DNA of 64,000 bases, taken from contig CAVGCY010000033.1 in NCBI GenBank assembly GCA_963627915.1, positions 14,038 through 78,037 of the forward strand, in the 5' to 3' direction. The DNA comes from CALACW01 sp963627915. GTDB lineage: Bacteria > Bacillota > Clostridia > Oscillospirales > Acutalibacteraceae. Of this stretch, positions 26,796-38,000 are shown one piece after another; position 1 is the stretch's first letter, and every line of letters begins with the position of its first letter. The translations under genes and the position numbers were made by a program. Below the pieces are notes generated by a model that saw only the letters and a program-made list of their open reading frames with translations, ran no database searches and had not been told where the DNA came from.

Positions 26796-28527
26796 ACTCC
26801 TCGCCGCCTTTCAGCTGAGATGAATATATATCTCTGTAAACGGCGCAGTTTTGCATTAGCTTTTCGGGCGAATCAAAACCGGCGATTTTTCCGTTTTCAA
26901 TAACCATTACCCTGTCAGCGTTTTTCACGGACGATATGCGCTGTGCAATGATTATTTTGGTTGTATCCGGATATCTCTCGTTAAGGGACGCATAAAGACG
27001 CGCCTCCGTCTTTAAATCAAGCGCGCTTGTCGAATCGTCGAATATCATTATCTCGGCATTTTTTAAAACGGCTCTCGATATCGATATTCTCTGCTTCTGA
27101 CCGCCCGAAAGACTTGCACCTTTTTCCGCAATACGCGTATTATATTTTTCAGGCATTTCCTCTATAAAGGAGTCTGCCTGAGCGGTTTTTGCGGCACATT
27201 TTATTTCTTCCGATGAAGCATTAGGATTTCCCCATCGGATATTATTTTCAACAGTGTCGGCAAACAATTCGCTTTTTTGCAATGCAAAAGCGATTCTGTC
27301 CCGCAGAACCGAGAGCTTATAATCCTTTACGTTTATTCCGTCTACAAGAACTTCGCCGGAACAAGCGTCATAAAATCTCGGAATCAGGCTCACAAGCGAT
27401 GATTTTCCGCATCCTGTCGACCCTAAAATTCCGACCGTTTCACCGGGAGAGATTTTAAACGAAACGTTGTCTATTACATTATCGTTTATTGCTTTATTAT
27501 AAGAGAAAGAAACGTTTTTAAACTCTATTTCACCCTTTATATCCGTTTTTTCGCAGAAATATCCGTCTTCCGTACTCGGAGTGCAGTCTGTGAGTTCTTT
27601 AAGTCTTTTTACAGAAACTGCGCCTCTTGACATTGTCTGAAAAAACATGGCAAGCATCATAACTCCGCCGAGTATCTGCGAAATATATGTTACGGCGGCC
27701 ATGATATTTCCCGGAGTAGCCGTACCGTTTTTAACTTCTATCGCGCCTATATATATAAGACCGACGACGGCGGCGTTCATAATAACATTCATAATGGGAG
27801 ACAAATACGACAGCAGAAGCAAAACTCTCAGCTGAGTGGAAACAAGATCGTCGTTTGCCTTTGAAAAACGTTCTTTTTCATAATCTTCTTTAACAAACGC
27901 CTTAACGACCCTCACGCCCGTCACGTTTTCCTGCATGACGGAATTTACGCTGTCAAGCTTTGACTGCAGCGCGGCGAAAATAGGATTGGCTTTTTTTATA
28001 AAGCATACGACAAGCAATCCCAGAATCGGCAACGCGCATGCTGTGACAATGCCGAAGCTTAGTTCAAGACGAAGCATGCAAACTATTCCGCCTACAAAAA
28101 ACATAATATTTCTTACAAATCCCCTTATGCACATACTGAGCATATTCTGCACCTGAGTAACGTCGTTTGTAATCCTTGTAACGAGTGAACCTGCGGTAAA
28201 TTTATCCGTCTGCTCAAAAGAAAAATTCATGACGCTCTTGAAACAGTCCTTACGCATATCATTGGCAAAATTCTGAGCTGACATATTCGTAAAAACTCCG
28301 CACAGCACGCCGAACGCTCCGCCGAGCAGAACGCATCCTATCATCTTAAGTCCGGTATTCAGAACAACGGATAAATCACTGATGCCGTTATTGTTAAGCC
28401 CGAGAACGCCCTCATCGACAATTGTATTCATAAGCCGGGGCTGAATAAGATCCATCAATACCTCTCCGACCATAAACAACGGAGCGATAAGCGTGTAAAA
28501 CCAATATTTTTTAAGATACCGAAGCAT
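26788..28527 (-). CDS. ABC exporter, fused membrane/ATPase subunit (degenerate site)
   Basis: 579 residues, six membrane helices followed by an ATPase domain with Walker A GSTGCGKSS and signature LSGGQ. The Walker B reads MIFDDSTSALD: Asp replaces the catalytic Glu, as in the non-hydrolysing half of heterodimeric exporters. The ATG at 28527 is preferred to the one six codons upstream because the perfect GGAGG would otherwise fall inside the coding region. First gene of the two-gene operon. Confidence 0.92.
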   Translation of the reverse strand: MLRYLKKYWFYTLIAPLFMVGEVLMDLIQPRLMNTIVDEGVLGLNNNGISDLSVVLNTGLKMIGCVLLGGAFGVLCGVFTNMSAQNFANDMRKDCFKSVMNFSFEQTDKFTAGSLVTRITNDVTQVQNMLSMCIRGFVRNIMFFVGGIVCMLRLELSFGIVTACALPILGLLVVCFIKKANPIFAALQSKLDSVNSVMQENVTGVRVVKAFVKEDYEKERFSKANDDLVSTQLRVLLLLSYLSPIMNVIMNAAVVGLIYIGAIEVKNGTATPGNIMAAVTYISQILGGVMMLAMFFQTMSRGAVSVKRLKELTDCTPSTEDGYFCEKTDIKGEIEFKNVSFSYNKAINDNVIDNVSFKISPGETVGILGSTGCGKSSLVSLIPRFYDACSGEVLVDGINVKDYKLSVLRDRIAFALQKSELFADTVENNIRWGNPNASSEEIKCAAKTAQADSFIEEMPEKYNTRIAEKGASLSGGQKQRISISRAVLKNAEIMIFDDSTSALDLKTEARLYASLNERYPDTTKIIIAQRISSVKNADRVMVIENGKIAGFDSPEKLMQNCAVYRDIYSSQLKGGEEYA

Positions 28528-28705
28528 AAAAAAACCTCCAGACAAAAATGAATTTTATCACAAATAAAAAATAAAATCAACAAAGTCATTCCGTACTTTT
28601 CAAACTGGTTTACCCGTTACCGGCAGTCGAGAAAATATTTTATGCTTTTAAAAATAATTTTATTATGTTATAATTACATACATCAAATCAGCGAGGTATA
28701 AGTTT

Positions 28706-30139
28706 ATGCAAAGAAAAAGCGGTGTGCTCATGCACATTTCATCCCTTTGGGGAGATTACTCCGCGGGTTCATTCGGAGAAGAAGCAAAGGAATGGATAGA
28801 TTTTATTTCATCATGCGGATTTTCCGTTTGGCAGACTCTTCCGTTCTGCATTACCGACGAGTGTAATTCTCCGTACAAATCGTACAGTGCATTCAGCCTG
28901 AATCCCTACTTCGTTTCACTTAAAAAACTATATGATAAAGGACTTCTGACATCGGAAGAATTAGAAAATGCAAAGCAAAAGACCCCATACTCATGCGAAT
29001 TTGATCGCCTTGAAAAGGAACGTTTTTCTCTTTTGAAGAAAGCGGGGGAACGTGTAAATGACAGAAGCGAAATTGAAAAATTTATTTCAAAACGCCCGCA
29101 CATTAAAAAATTCTGCGAATTTATGGCACTGAAAACCGCCAATAATTTAAAACCGTGGAACGAATGGACATGCGCGATTCCCGATAACGGCACGTTAGAA
29201 GCATGGAAATTTATAGAGTACGAATTTTATACACAATGGCTTGAAATCAAGGAGTACGCAAATAAAAAAGGCGTTTCGGTTATCGGTGACATTCCGATAT
29301 ATGTTTCCTACGACAGCTCCGACGTATGGTCGAATCCGGAACAGTTCGTGCTTGACAATGATATGAATCCCGCACTTACGGCGGGAGTTCCCCCCGATTA
29401 TTTCTGCGAGGACGGTCAGTTATGGGGAAATCCGCTCTACGACTGGAACGTCATGGAGAAAGACGGATATAAATGGTGGAAAGAACGCGTCGAGTTTATG
29501 ACTGAACTTTTCGACGGAGTCAGAATCGACCATTTCAGAGGACTTGAATCTTACTATACGATTCCCGCCGGCGCAAAAACCGCAAAAAACGGCACATGGA
29601 AAAAAGGTCCGGGAATGAAGCTGATAAACGCCGTTAAAGAATACTGTTCGGATAAATTGATTATTGCGGAAGATCTCGGAGACATAACGCCCGAGGTTTA
29701 TGAGCTTGTGCTTAAAAGCGGATTCCCGGGAATGAGAGTTTTACAGTTCGGTTTTCTTTCCGATGCGTCAAGTCCGCACCTACCGCATAATTACATAAAT
29801 AACTGTATCGCATATACGGGCACGCACGACAATAACACGCTTTTGGGATATGTTTGGGAGCTTGACGAGAATACAAGAAAAAGACTTCTCGAATACTGCG
29901 GCTTTAAAGGCTCGGACTGGAATACATGTTATGACGACATTTTGAGAACCGTATTTCAGTCGTCGGCAGGTATTGTAATCCTTCCCGTCCAGGATCTCCT
30001 GCTGTACGGAAGCGACACGAGATTAAACACACCCGGAAGAGCGTTCGGAAACTGGAGTTACAGAATCACAAAGGAGCAGCTTAAAGACGTCAATAAGGAC
30101 AAATTTATAAAATGGAATAATATCTACGGAAGAGCTTAA
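28706..30139 (+). CDS. malQ: 4-alpha-glucanotransferase (amylomaltase)
   Basis: 477-residue GH77 enzyme that transfers alpha-1,4-glucan segments in maltodextrin and glycogen metabolism. Motifs: NSPYKSYSAFSLNPYF (residue 54), DIPIYVSYDSSDVW, the nucleophile Asp in FDGVRIDHFRG (near 277), the acid/base Glu in IIAEDLGDITPEV (near 320) and YTGTHDNNT. Slightly shorter than E. coli MalQ, normal for Firmicutes. A TATAAT at 28669-28674 is a possible -10. Monocistronic. Confidence 0.95.
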   Translation: MQRKSGVLMHISSLWGDYSAGSFGEEAKEWIDFISSCGFSVWQTLPFCITDECNSPYKSYSAFSLNPYFVSLKKLYDKGLLTSEELENAKQKTPYSCEFDRLEKERFSLLKKAGERVNDRSEIEKFISKRPHIKKFCEFMALKTANNLKPWNEWTCAIPDNGTLEAWKFIEYEFYTQWLEIKEYANKKGVSVIGDIPIYVSYDSSDVWSNPEQFVLDNDMNPALTAGVPPDYFCEDGQLWGNPLYDWNVMEKDGYKWWKERVEFMTELFDGVRIDHFRGLESYYTIPAGAKTAKNGTWKKGPGMKLINAVKEYCSDKLIIAEDLGDITPEVYELVLKSGFPGMRVLQFGFLSDASSPHLPHNYINNCIAYTGTHDNNTLLGYVWELDENTRKRLLEYCGFKGSDWNTCYDDILRTVFQSSAGIVILPVQDLLLYGSDTRLNTPGRAFGNWSYRITKEQLKDVNKDKFIKWNNIYGRA

Positions 30140-30146
30140 AAAGTAC

Positions 30147-30183
30147 GGATGCCGGCTTATTGCCGGCATCCGCCGCATTTTTT
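30147..30183 (+). terminator. Terminator between convergent malQ and nadA
   Basis: GGATGCCGGC and GCCGGCATCC form a perfect 10-bp stem with a 5-base loop. It is followed on the plus side by a T-run (30178-30183) and on the minus side by ACTTTTTAA, so it should work in both directions. Confidence 0.85.
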
Positions 30184-31093
30184 ATCCGAGTCTTAACATT
30201 TCATCGATGCATTTTTTAGCCTTAATTCTTGTTTCCTCGCTCATTTCAATTGCTTCACCGTCAGCACCCTTCAGGCAGTTAAGAACGTCAACAAGAGTCG
30301 TAAGCTTCATATTATGGCAAACGCAGTCCTTTGAGAGAGGATAGAACATTTTATCAGGGCAGTCAAACTGCAAATGCTGAACAATACTGTTCTCGGTTCC
30401 TATTATAAATTCTTTTCTTTCGGACTGCTTTGCATACTTCATTATACCGGAGGTGCTTCCGACATAATCGGCAAGAGCCGTAACCTCCGGTTTACACTCC
30501 GGATGAACCAGCAAAAGCGCGTTCGGATGAGCCTGCTTGACAGTCCTGACATTTTCTGCCGACATTCTCGCATGCGTGGGACATCCGCCGTGAATAAGTT
30601 TAAATTCTTTTTCGGGAACATTGTCCTTTATAAACGTACCGAGATTAATATCAGGTATAAAAAGTATTTTATCATTGTCAATCTTTCTTACAATGTCAAG
30701 AGCGGACGCGCTCGTTACGCAAACGTCACACTCGGTTTTCAGCTCGGCGGTAGTGTTTATATATGCTACGACGGAATAACCGGGATACATTTTTTTCAAC
30801 TCCCGAAGCGTTGGAGCGTCAAGCTGTTCCGCCATGGGACATCCCGCATCTGCAGACGACAGAATTACGTTTTTTTCCGGAGCAAGAATTTTTACTGTCT
30901 CCGCCATAAAACGAACTCCGCACATCAAAATGTTTTTTTGGCTCTGTTTTGCCGCCTCTTTACTCAACGCAAACGAATCTCCGACAAAATCGGCAATTTC
31001 GAGAATGTCATGCGACTGATAACAATGAGCGAGGATACAGAAATCCTTCTCTTTTTTCAGCCTTATAATTTCATCCTGTATATCACGAAGCAT
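30182..31093 (-). CDS. nadA: Quinolinate synthase A
   Basis: 303-residue [4Fe-4S] enzyme condensing iminoaspartate with dihydroxyacetone phosphate in NAD synthesis. Three cluster cysteines are visible in LMCGVRFMAE (near 58), GGCPTHARM and DCVCHNMK; also AHCYQSHDI and VHPECKPEV. nadB and nadC, its usual operon partners, are not in this window. Confidence 0.95.
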   Translation of the reverse strand: MLRDIQDEIIRLKKEKDFCILAHCYQSHDILEIADFVGDSFALSKEAAKQSQKNILMCGVRFMAETVKILAPEKNVILSSADAGCPMAEQLDAPTLRELKKMYPGYSVVAYINTTAELKTECDVCVTSASALDIVRKIDNDKILFIPDINLGTFIKDNVPEKEFKLIHGGCPTHARMSAENVRTVKQAHPNALLLVHPECKPEVTALADYVGSTSGIMKYAKQSERKEFIIGTENSIVQHLQFDCPDKMFYPLSKDCVCHNMKLTTLVDVLNCLKGADGEAIEMSEETRIKAKKCIDEMLRLG

Positions 31094-31107
31094 AAAAACA
31101 ACCTCAC

Positions 31108-31137
31108 AAAAAATGTTTTGTTTATTTTAACATTTTT
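31108..31137 (-). terminator. A/T-rich terminator after the GH78 gene
   Basis: Minus-strand AAAAATGTT and AACATTTTTT arms overlap the GH78 stop codon; the stem is A/T only, so weak. Confidence 0.35.
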
Positions 31138-33442
31138 ACTTATTTAATTCAAGTATATATTCGCCGTTTTTCAGAGGCAAATAATTTCCCCCATTGTCCT
31201 CAAACGAATATTCGCCGGGAATTATTATTTCGCCGCAAACGCCGTCGGATGCATTTACCGAAAGAACGATTTTGTCATTTTTTCTTTTCCAATTGACGTA
31301 TATGTTTCCGCCGGCTGTTTTATATTTACCCTCGGCATATTCAAGAGAGTCGATAAAACAAGGAGATACTTTAACAAACGACGGATTATTCCTGTACGGA
31401 TTTACTTTTATTCCTGCGCAGTATTCGATAAACCATGCTGATATATCGCCGAACATATGATGATTCTGTGAATTCGGGCGATCCGTTTCTCTTAAAAAGT
31501 CCTCCGGAAGAGCCGTTAATCCTCTCTCGACAAAATTTCCGTATGACGGATAATCACGGCGGGTTATCATTTTAAACGCAAGAGACGAATAACCGAAATC
31601 GGAAAGGACTCTGAACAATACTCTCATACCGAGAATACCTGCGTCAACATGACAGGCGTTGTAATTTATAATGTCAACCAGACGTTTTACGGCCTGAGTT
31701 TTTTCCGAATCATCAAAAACATTGTAATATACCGCCATAGCCTGCGATGTCTGACATGAGCCTGCCGCAGTCATAGTATTAAAATCTATAAGATATTTTC
31801 TGACGGAAAAACGAATCGAATCATAAAGCATATCGCAGTATTCTTTTTCTTCGTTCTTTCCGAGCACGCCGAAAATGTAAGAAGCCTTTTCAAGTATACT
31901 CATACACGTTACGCTGTCTGTAAATTCAAGAGGCGACTTTACCTTGGTGACGGGACACCAGTCGCCGAGCCCTATTTCAATGAGCCCCCGTTCATTACGT
32001 CGGGATGAAACATACGCGCAGTATCTGAAAATCGAACAGGCGTTATCCTCAAGAATCTGCCGATCTCCTCTTAAAATGTATGAAAAATACGGTATATACG
32101 TAAGCACGCAATCCCATGCGGGACCGTTTCCCCATTCAAATCCCCATCCCGCCGTCGGAACTATTCCCGGCAGAGCGCCGTCAAAACGCTGAGCTGCTCT
32201 GATATTGTTAAGCCACTCTTTATAGCTGTTCACCGCGTCAAGATTCATTAAAATATGCTCACACGAAAGAGCCGCGTCTCCCGTCCAGCCGTTTTTTTCT
32301 CTGTGGGGACAATCGGTCGGGAAATAATAAAAGTTTGACGAATCCGAATTTCTCGTCATTTTCTGCAATGCGTTTGCTGTTTCATCAGAGCAGTTAAAGC
32401 TTCCAAGTTCTTCCAAATCGGAATTATATATAATAAATTCAAGCAGATCTTCGTTTGCTTCATCCTCTGTTATGCCGAGAACGACGCAGTATCTGAATCC
32501 GTGATATGTGAACACGGGTTCAAATTCTTCCTTACCTTCACCTTTTAAAATATAAATATCCCTTTGTGAATATCCGTCGGGGCAGAAACAGATATTACTT
32601 GTATCGGGTTCGCCGTCAGGCGCATAATATTCGCCGAATTGCAAATCAATCTGCCGTCCGCGTTCGCCGCTGATTTTAAGTTTAACCGTTCCCGCCGCAT
32701 TGACGCCGAAATCGTAAAGATATCCTTCATGAGCCTTTGAGGGAAAATCCTTGTAATTATTTGTAACGTCGCCTCTCGAATGATAGTCCTTTAAAACACA
32801 TTTTCTGATTTTTACAGGCTTAACAACTCTTTGAGGCTTTATTGCTTCAGCATTACAAAGTTTCTTTTCGCCTCTTACCGGCATAGCGGACAATGCGTTT
32901 TTCCATTTTGAATCGTCAAAATCAATTTCAGCCCAGCTGTCAATCTCTTTCCTTGCGTCATAAAAGCACCCGCATCTCAAATCGTCGAATATAACCGGAG
33001 ATTCGGCTGTTTTTACATTTTCGTCTGCTTCCTCGACAGTATGCGAACCGTCCTCATACTCGGCTTCTACAGAAAATGCCGTCAGAGGTGCGCTTCTGTA
33101 CAGAGCCTTATCCAAATCCCATATTCCGCCGCCGATACAGTTAAGCATGCCGTTGCCGAGATGAACACCCAAAACGTTTATTCCGTCGGATACGAGAGAC
33201 GTTATGTCGTATTCGTCATAATAAACGATATCGTCAGGATTGGAAATATATGGGGCAAGAATACCCTTTGTGATTTTTCCGCCGTTTATATATGCGTCAT
33301 AAAAACCGAGCCCGGTTATGGTTAATACGCATCTTTTTAAACCTTTTTTTATTTCAAAATTCTTTCTGAAATACGGTGCGGGTACAAAGTGAGTATATGT
33401 CGAATAATCACTCGACGCTTTTATAAATTTATTTGAAAACAT
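31136..33442 (-). CDS. GH78 alpha-L-rhamnosidase
   Basis: 768-residue glycoside hydrolase without signal peptide, so probably acting on imported rhamnosylated oligosaccharides or flavonoid glycosides. Order: N-terminal beta-domains with the LTITGLGFYDAYINGGKI segment typical of the Bac_rhamnosid_N region, a beta domain, and the (alpha/alpha)6 barrel from about residue 340 with PTDCPHREKNGWTGDAAL, which holds the catalytic acid region, and a C-terminal beta-sandwich. Preceded by GH5 and separated by a terminator, so regulated on its own. Chain length is in the short range for the family. Confidence 0.9.
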   Translation of the reverse strand: MFSNKFIKASSDYSTYTHFVPAPYFRKNFEIKKGLKRCVLTITGLGFYDAYINGGKITKGILAPYISNPDDIVYYDEYDITSLVSDGINVLGVHLGNGMLNCIGGGIWDLDKALYRSAPLTAFSVEAEYEDGSHTVEEADENVKTAESPVIFDDLRCGCFYDARKEIDSWAEIDFDDSKWKNALSAMPVRGEKKLCNAEAIKPQRVVKPVKIRKCVLKDYHSRGDVTNNYKDFPSKAHEGYLYDFGVNAAGTVKLKISGERGRQIDLQFGEYYAPDGEPDTSNICFCPDGYSQRDIYILKGEGKEEFEPVFTYHGFRYCVVLGITEDEANEDLLEFIIYNSDLEELGSFNCSDETANALQKMTRNSDSSNFYYFPTDCPHREKNGWTGDAALSCEHILMNLDAVNSYKEWLNNIRAAQRFDGALPGIVPTAGWGFEWGNGPAWDCVLTYIPYFSYILRGDRQILEDNACSIFRYCAYVSSRRNERGLIEIGLGDWCPVTKVKSPLEFTDSVTCMSILEKASYIFGVLGKNEEKEYCDMLYDSIRFSVRKYLIDFNTMTAAGSCQTSQAMAVYYNVFDDSEKTQAVKRLVDIINYNACHVDAGILGMRVLFRVLSDFGYSSLAFKMITRRDYPSYGNFVERGLTALPEDFLRETDRPNSQNHHMFGDISAWFIEYCAGIKVNPYRNNPSFVKVSPCFIDSLEYAEGKYKTAGGNIYVNWKRKNDKIVLSVNASDGVCGEIIIPGEYSFEDNGGNYLPLKNGEYILELNK

Positions 33443-33455
33443 AGATTATCCTTTC

Positions 33456-33493
33456 AAAAAAAGCAGGGCTGTCTGTTTAGGACGAAGCCCCGC
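33456..33493 (-). terminator. Intrinsic terminator after the GH5 gene
   Basis: Minus-strand GCGGGGCT and AGCCCTGC (one G-U) around a 15-base loop, followed by seven T. Confidence 0.8.
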
Positions 33494-33508
33494 GTAAATA
33501 GGTCTGTA

Positions 33509-35008
33509 TTATTTGTTTATAAAGTCTATCATACTCAAAATCATTTTGAAAAAGTCGATAACTCTTAACATAAACGATCTAATCTTATTGACCGTATTTC
33601 CGGTATCATAACCGATATTTCCGTGATAATCCCCATTGTAAACGATTTCGTCAAATATAGCGTTCTCAACGTTTTCCTGCGTGTTATACGGCGCCTCGGC
33701 AAAATTTGCGTTCGGGAGATATTTCTTCGCAATGCCGTAGAGCCCGGCACGCGAAAAGTTACCGCTGTTTGTCTGCATAGCTTCTCCCCACTTCTGAGCA
33801 ATAGTCTCATACGAATCGGTTTCCGCATTAACGGTCAAATCTGCGTTCGAGGAGCCGTAAACAAACCAATCCGACCGTTTAGCCCATGAGTTATAACCCT
33901 TATATGTCCAAAGAGTCCAGCTTAAATTGTTGGAATCATAAGCATTTATGGCAAAATCAAGAGAGACGTTATCGCCTACGGGATGAAATTCACCCGCATA
34001 CTGAGGTACGTTATATCCCATACGCCAGCCGGCTGTTATCCTGTTCGTATAGTCACGCTCGTTATCGTCATACTGATGATACTGATAGACAACGCCTTTC
34101 CAATTATAATTATAGATATTTTTTGTAGGATTGGGAAGCTTATCTATCGACCATGTTCCTATCATAGTTATAATTCTTGCGAGATCCTTGTCTCTTATCT
34201 CTTTATAAGCCATATCATAGAATTCCCATATATAACTGTGAATTCTTTTTATAACCGGAACGTCGCACATCGGTTCATTAAGCAAATCAAACATAGCAAT
34301 CGCCGGGTCGCCCGCAAAACGTTCGGCAATAACGCCCCAAAGCTCAGCAGCCTGCTGACGGTAGCGTTTACCCGTGTCATTCTGATCAAAGAAATGATAG
34401 CTCTTGCCGTTGTTGTTTCCGCTGCCGCAGTGATCTGTATAACCCTGACAACCGTTTGCTCCATGCAGATCAAGAATTGCATAAAGACCGTACTTACGGC
34501 ACATATCGACAGCCCATTCAAGTCTTGAAAGATCTATCTCACCATTCTCATCCAAAATCCACGTACCGTTATCGTCAGACTGAAAATTTCTGTACCAGAA
34601 AGGTATTCTTACGCAGTTAAAGCCCATATCAGCAATATTCTGAAAATCAGTCTCTGTAATCCAGTTATCCTGATATATATTGTAAAGCTCTCTTGTCTTT
34701 TCCGCACCGAAACGGCTTTCAAGAATACCGATTGTATAAAGGTCGCCTTTTTTGTCGTTGCTTATCGGACAGAACCAGTCCTCCATTATAAGCCATCCGC
34801 CGAGATTAAGACCTCGAAGTCTTATCTCCTCGCCCCGTCTGTTATAGAGCTTTTCTCCGTCAACGTAAAGTGCGTCCGAAAGAGTTATCGAATTATATGA
34901 CTGAGTACCGTTTTCATCTTTATACGCAAAAACAAAAGGCGCTAATGACGTAATCAGCATTAAAATTACAAGAAATAAAGCAAAAATTTTAACGGAAAAT
35001 TTTTTCAT
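33509..35008 (-). CDS. Secreted GH5 family endoglucanase
   Basis: 499-residue secreted glycosidase: signal peptide (residues 1-28, MKKFSVKIFALFLVILMLI), then a TIM barrel starting GEEIRLRGLNLGGWL. Acid/base Glu is in FDLLNEPMCDV (near 258) and the nucleophile Glu in YAGEFHPVG (near 357); WTLWTYKGYNSW follows. Acts on beta-glucans or related plant polysaccharide outside the cell. No carbohydrate-binding module or dockerin is visible; the C-terminus instead ends with an amphipathic helix-like tail (SFMLRVIDFFKMILSMIDF) similar in character to that of the phosphoesterase at 879-2018. Confidence 0.9.
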   Translation of the reverse strand: MKKFSVKIFALFLVILMLITSLAPFVFAYKDENGTQSYNSITLSDALYVDGEKLYNRRGEEIRLRGLNLGGWLIMEDWFCPISNDKKGDLYTIGILESRFGAEKTRELYNIYQDNWITETDFQNIADMGFNCVRIPFWYRNFQSDDNGTWILDENGEIDLSRLEWAVDMCRKYGLYAILDLHGANGCQGYTDHCGSGNNNGKSYHFFDQNDTGKRYRQQAAELWGVIAERFAGDPAIAMFDLLNEPMCDVPVIKRIHSYIWEFYDMAYKEIRDKDLARIITMIGTWSIDKLPNPTKNIYNYNWKGVVYQYHQYDDNERDYTNRITAGWRMGYNVPQYAGEFHPVGDNVSLDFAINAYDSNNLSWTLWTYKGYNSWAKRSDWFVYGSSNADLTVNAETDSYETIAQKWGEAMQTNSGNFSRAGLYGIAKKYLPNANFAEAPYNTQENVENAIFDEIVYNGDYHGNIGYDTGNTVNKIRSFMLRVIDFFKMILSMIDFINK

Positions 35009-35025
35009 CGGTATTTTCCTTTCTC

Positions 35026-35066
35026 AAAAAATACACATACGGCGGCAATCGAAACGGCCGCCGCAT
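35026..35066 (-). terminator. Intrinsic terminator after ileS
   Basis: Minus-strand ATGCGGCGGC pairs with GCCGCCGTAT across a 10-base loop, followed by GTGTATTTTTT. Confidence 0.8.
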
Positions 35067-35077
35067 ACATTGAATTG

Positions 35078-38000
35078 TCAAACTACTTTTACGCCTATAA
35101 CGGCTTTTTCACCGTTGATATTCCACTCGGCCGTATTACCCTCGGCTTCGCCAACCTCGACGCTGTCTGCAAGAACATCCCCGGCAATATCAGCCTTATG
35201 AGAGGCAACTATTTTATTGAGTTTATCGCTGCCGTCAATCGTAAGAGCGATATGGTCGGTTACATTGAAATCCGCGTCTTTGCGCATTGTCTGAACCTTG
35301 CTGATAATTTCGCGGACAAATCCCTCGTTAATAAGCTCCTCTGAAAGAACAGTGTCAAGAGCAACGGTAACGCCGTAATCGGTAAGAGTAAACAAACCGT
35401 CCTTTTGCTTTGTCTCAATAAGAAGATCGTCCTCAGTAAGCTCGATATTTTCGCCGATATCAACAACTATCTTACCGTCCGCTTTAAGCTGAGCGTAAGC
35501 CTTTGAACCGTCGAGCGAAGCAAGAGCGTTTTTGATTGCGCCGAGCTTTGCACCGTGCTTAGGTCCTAAAGTCTTCATCTGAGGCTTGAAAATATAATCG
35601 GTAAGAGCGGAGGTGTCGTCAACAAATTCAACGCTCTTTACGTTAAGCTCGTCCTCGATAATATCTATATAAAGCTCGTCAAGCTTCTTGTCGGCTTTTA
35701 CAAACATTTTTGCAAGAGGCTGACGGTTCTTGATATTCGCTCCGTTTCTTGCGGCTCTGCCAAGACCAACTACCGAAAGCACCTCCTCCATGTCACGCTC
35801 AAGGTCTTTATTAATATAATCGTTATTAACTTCGGGGAACGAGCAGAGATGTATGCTCTCCGGCGCATCCTCATCAACCGAACGAACAAGATTCTGATAT
35901 ATCTCCTCTGTCATAAACGGAATCATGGGGGCCGCAGCCTTTGAAACTGTTACAAGAGCCGTATAAAGCGTCATATAAGCGTTAATCTTATCCTGCTCCA
36001 TGCCCTGTTTCCAAAAACGCTCTCTGCCTCTGCGAACATACCAGTTGCTCATCTCGTCCACAAAATCCTGCAGCGCCTTTGCCGCCTCGGGAATTTTATA
36101 ATCGTTAAGATTTGAATCTACCTCGCCGACCATGGAATTAAGCTTTGAAAGAAGCCACTTGTCCATAACGGAGAGTTTTTCATATTCAAGCTTAAAATTA
36201 TTGGGGTCAAAATTATCTATATTCGCATACAGGACAAAGAAAGCGTAAGTATTCCATAATGTCCCCATAAATTTACGCTGTCCCTCGGTAACGGCTTTTC
36301 CGTAAAATCTGTTGGGAAGCCAGGGAGCTGAATTTGTATAGAAATACCAACGTATTGCGTCTGCTCCGTATGTCTGAAGAGCTTCAAACGGGTCGACCGC
36401 ATTACCCTTTGATTTTGACATCTTCTGTCCGTTTTCATCCTGAACGTGTCCGAGAACTATAACGTTTTTAAACGGCGCTTTGTCAAATATAAGAGTTGAT
36501 ACGGCAAGAAGAGAATAGAACCATCCTCTTGTCTGGTCAACAGCCTCCGAAATAAAATCTGCGGGGAACTGCGATTTAAACAGCTCCTCATTCTCAAAAG
36601 GATAATGATGCTGCGCAAAAGGCATCGAACCGGAATCAAACCAGCAGTCTATAACCTCGGGAACGCGTTTCATTTCGCCGCCGCACTCCGGGCATTTAAG
36701 CGTTACTGCGTCGATATACGGTCTATGAAGCTCGATATCGTCAGGGCAGTTATCGGACATCGATTTTAATTCATCAACAGAGCCTACCGAATGTCTGTGT
36801 CCGCAGCCGCGGCATTCCCAAATATTAAGAGGAGTACCCCAGTAACGGTTACGGCTGATTGCCCAGTCCTGTACGTTTACAAGCCAGTCGCCGAATCTGC
36901 CTTTGCCTATACTCTCGGGAATCCAATTAATGGTATTATTATTTTTAATAAGATTATCCCTGACAGCGGTCATCTGAATATACCACGACTCTCTTGCATA
37001 GTAAATAAGCGGAGTGTCGCATCTCCAGCAAAACGGATAGTCATGCTCAAATTTCGGAGCCGAGAAAAGAAGCCCCTCCTTATCAAGGTCTTTCAAAACC
37101 TCCGGGTCGGCGTCCTTAACAAACAATCCCGCATAGGGAGTTTCCTCAGTCATATTGCCTTTTCCGTCAACGAACTGTACAAACGGAAGGTCGTATTTTC
37201 TGCCGACTCTCGCGTCGTCCTCACCGAATGCCGGCGCGCAATGGACGATACCTGTACCGTCCGTCATGGTAACATAACTGTCGCACATGATAAAGAACGC
37301 TTTTTTCTTCTGCTCCTGCGCCTTTTCGTAAGCGCATTCATAAAGAGGCTCATACTCTCTGTATTCAAGATCCCTTCCCTTGAATTTTTCAAGAATTTCA
37401 TACGCGCTGCGTCCTTCTTCGGCAAGAGGAGCAAGAACTTTATCAAGCAGCGCAACAGCCATGTAATAAACTTTTCCGTCGCATGCCTTCACTTTTGCGT
37501 ATTCATCGTCGGGGTTTACGCACAGCGCAACATTTGAGGGAAGAGTCCAAGGCGTAGTCGTCCATGCAAGAAAATAGGCGTCCTCATCCTTAACCTTGAA
37601 ACGAACGACAGCCGAACGTTCCTTAACGGCTTTATACCCCTGAGCAACCTCGTGAGAAGACAGCGGCGTTCCGCAGCGGGGACAGTAAGGAACTATCTTA
37701 AATCCCTTATAAATAAGACCCTTTTCATATATCTTTTTAAGAGCCCACCATTCGGACTCGATATATGAATTATGATATGTTACGTATGGATTCTCCATAT
37801 CCGCCCAGAATCCGACGGTAAATGAAAAATCCTCCCACATTTTTTTATATTTCCAGACATTTTCCTTGCACATCTCAATAAAAGGCTCAAGACCGTACTC
37901 CTCGATCTGTTCCTTTCCGTCAAGACCGAGCTGTTTTTCAACCTCAAGCTCTACGGGCAGTCCGTGAGTATCCCAGCCAGCCTTACGGGGAACCTGATAT

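Noticed and set aside
37000..37537. Plus-strand frame of 248 codons inside ileS
   Set aside because: Antisense to a well-supported gene; no start signals.
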